A stretch of 43,961 bases of DNA, taken from contig NZ_JAFEXF010000044.1 of NCBI RefSeq assembly GCF_016905445.1, positions 1 to 43,961 on the forward strand, read 5' to 3'. Origin of the DNA: Streptomyces sp. G44 (GTDB lineage: Bacteria; Actinomycetota; Actinomycetes; Streptomycetales; Streptomycetaceae). Below, piece by piece: positions 42,744 through 43,961 of this stretch; positions within the stretch are counted from its first letter, which is position 1; each line of letters starts with the position of its first letter. The translations under genes were made by a program, and so were the position numbers. A model generated the notes under the pieces. The model worked only from the letters and a program-made list of their open reading frames with translations, ran no database searches and was not told the DNA's origin.

Positions 42744-43631
42744 TCAGCACTCGACGGAGACGCCCAGCCGGTCGGCCACGGAGGTCAGGGCCGGGCCCAG
42801 TGGCAGCGCGACCCGGGTGACGGCGTGCCGGTCGCCCCGGGTGGCGTCCCGGTTGACGATCACCACGGGCTTGCCGGCGTCGGCGGCCTGGCGGACGAAC
42901 CGCAGCCCGGACATCACCGTCAGCGAGGAGCCGAGGACCAGCAGCGACGCCGCCTCGCGGACCGCCGCGCGGCAGCGCTCGACCCGCTCGGGCGGAACCG
43001 CCTCGCCGAAGAAGACCACATCCGGCTTGAGGACGCCGCCGCAGACCGCGCAGGGCAGCACGCGGAAGTCCTTGACCTGTTCGTCGGTGAGGTCCGCGTC
43101 GCCGTCCGGGTTGATCCCGGCGGCCACGGGCGCGTACCCGGGATTGGCCTCCTCCAGCCGCTGCGCGAGCTCGCCGCGAGGGCTCAAGGCGCCGCAGGAC
43201 AGGCAGACGACCCGGGCCAGGCTTCCGTGCAGTTCCACGGCGTCCCTGCTGCCTGCGGCCTGGTGCAGACCGTCGACGTTCTGCGTGATCACCCCGGCGA
43301 GCAGGCCGTGGCGCGCGAACGCGGCCACGGCCCGGTGCCCGGCGTTGGGCCGGGCCCGGCCGAAGGTGCGCCAGCCGAGGTGGCTGCGCGCCCAGTACCG
43401 CCGCCGGGCCTCATGGCTCGCGGTGAACTCCTGGTACGTCATCGGGGTGTGCCGGCTCAGGCTTCCACCCTCGCCCCGGTAGTCGGGAATGCCCGATTCC
43501 GTGGAGATGCCCGCCCCGCTGAGCACCAGCGCACCGCCGCCGCTCAGCAGCTCGACGACCGGCGCCGGATCCGTCGTACCCGGCGGCAGGTCCTCGGCGG
43601 GAGTCCAGCTCAGAGTGGGGCGCATACGCAT
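42744..43631 (-). CDS. Sir2-family NAD-dependent protein deacylase
   Basis: This 295-residue sirtuin has ALVLSGAGISTESGIPDYRG (NAD site), GVITQNVDGLHQAAGS, the catalytic histidine in VELHGSLARVVCLSCGAL and a zinc site of two CxxC pairs (CLSC and CAVC). GSSLTVMSGL and VIVNRDATRGDR complete the fold. Bacterial sirtuins remove acetyl or longer acyl groups from lysines, for example on acyl-CoA synthetases. I chose the ATG at 43631 over a longer N-terminal extension of basic residues; the ribosome site is weak. It lies convergent to gdhA, with a 69-base gap. It is the last genuine gene of the window. Confidence 0.9.
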   Translation of the reverse strand: MRMRPTLSWTPAEDLPPGTTDPAPVVELLSGGGALVLSGAGISTESGIPDYRGEGGSLSRHTPMTYQEFTASHEARRRYWARSHLGWRTFGRARPNAGHRAVAAFARHGLLAGVITQNVDGLHQAAGSRDAVELHGSLARVVCLSCGALSPRGELAQRLEEANPGYAPVAAGINPDGDADLTDEQVKDFRVLPCAVCGGVLKPDVVFFGEAVPPERVERCRAAVREAASLLVLGSSLTVMSGLRFVRQAADAGKPVVIVNRDATRGDRHAVTRVALPLGPALTSVADRLGVSVEC

Positions 43632-43816
43632 GCCGCCAGGGTACGGAACAGCGGCGGCGCGGGCGCCGCGGAACCGGCGGTGCCCCACCCGCCGGTGTGA
43701 AGGAAAGCGGGGGGCAGACGCCACGGCGCCCGGCGCGGGCCGTCCCTGGGGTGCCGGAGCGGCTGGCCCCCATCCCCACCACCTGCCCCACCCGAGCCCC
43801 CCCCGCGGCGTATGCA

Positions 43817-43961
43817 GTGTCCCTTTTACAAAACTCCGAGCCCACGAGAACCCCCTACACCTCCTACTCCGTCTTCTTCTTGAAAAAAAAAAAGCTTTAT
43901 TACGCTAACATCGTGACGATTCATTTCATCTCCTGTCTCTTATCCACTTCTCCGAGCCCAC
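43817..43961. other. Sequencing-adapter contamination (Nextera i7 / Tn5 mosaic end), not genomic
   Basis: CTCCGAGCCCACGAGA at 43834-43849 and a second copy CTCCGAGCCCAC at 43950-43961 match the Illumina Nextera i7 adapter. The first is preceded by a degraded mosaic end (43817-43833). It is followed by about 8 index-like bases and then TACTCCGTCTTCTTCTTG (43865-43882), a degraded copy of the adapter tail, with eleven A's (43883-43893). The second is preceded by CTGTCTCTTATCCACTT, two mismatches from the Tn5 mosaic end. The composition falls sharply to AT-rich at this point. The stretch should be trimmed. Confidence 0.9.

Noticed and set aside
43817..43961. Insertion-sequence ends or a poly-A terminator at the right edge
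   Set aside because: The Tn5-like mosaic ends and the A run belong to Nextera adapter sequence.

Overview
The window is about 44 kb of very GC-rich DNA with strong G/C bias at third codon positions, frequent GTG starts, ATGA/GTGA gene overlaps, Tat-type signal peptides and several families typical of Streptomyces (DUF5133, DUF6328, DUF6003, a DUF2637-like protein, a GH19 chitinase with DasR-type sites). It is most likely a chromosomal contig end of a Streptomyces species. The last ~145 bases (about 43817-43961) are not genomic: they match Illumina Nextera/Tn5 adapter sequence plus a poly-A run.

Layout: 1-8.7 kb: a truncated conserved protein, a glucose-dehydrogenase-like oxidoreductase, a secreted metallophosphoesterase, an ABC multidrug-type exporter behind an apparent MerR-type 19-bp-spacer promoter, a secreted GH3 beta-glucosidase, a small MT0933-like protein and a multiply frameshifted GNAT pseudogene. 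8.7-19 kb: a FadR-type regulator coupled to a CynX/NimT-type MFS transporter, a GH19 chitinase, a TetR regulator with three near-identical palindromes facing an NTF2-like gene, a CBS-domain protein, a succinate-semialdehyde dehydrogenase-type enzyme, small conserved proteins, and a tightly overlapping operon of a HemK-like methyltransferase, a CDGSH Fe-S protein and a haem-oxygenase-like iron enzyme. 19-24.7 kb: an F420-dependent LLM oxidoreductase, a YbdK-type glutamate-cysteine ligase, a RidA protein and a divergent MarR/MFS drug-efflux pair.

24.7-29.5 kb holds a compact lasso-peptide gene cluster on the minus strand, in transcription order: a 35-codon precursor, the asparagine-synthetase-like cyclase, the PqqD-like B1, the B2 leader peptidase and an ABC exporter. 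The predicted core LLQRSGNDRLILSKN resembles citrulassin (Leu1 to Asp8 ring, Arg9 at the position that is citrulline in citrulassin A). This is the most interesting system in the window.

29.7-36.4 kb is a divergent carbohydrate locus: a binding protein and two permeases (no ATPase) on the minus strand, facing a FrlB-like SIS deglycase, a FrlD-like PfkB kinase and a LacI regulator on the plus strand. Two copies of a TGATACCGGTATCA-type operator lie between the two arms. It looks like an Amadori-compound (fructosamine) uptake and breakdown system.

36.4-43.6 kb: a small protein with a DUF2637-like membrane protein, a DUF6003 protein, a LysR/DapA-family divergent pair, a decayed merR gene, NADP-type glutamate dehydrogenase and a Sir2 deacylase, then the adapter-contaminated end.
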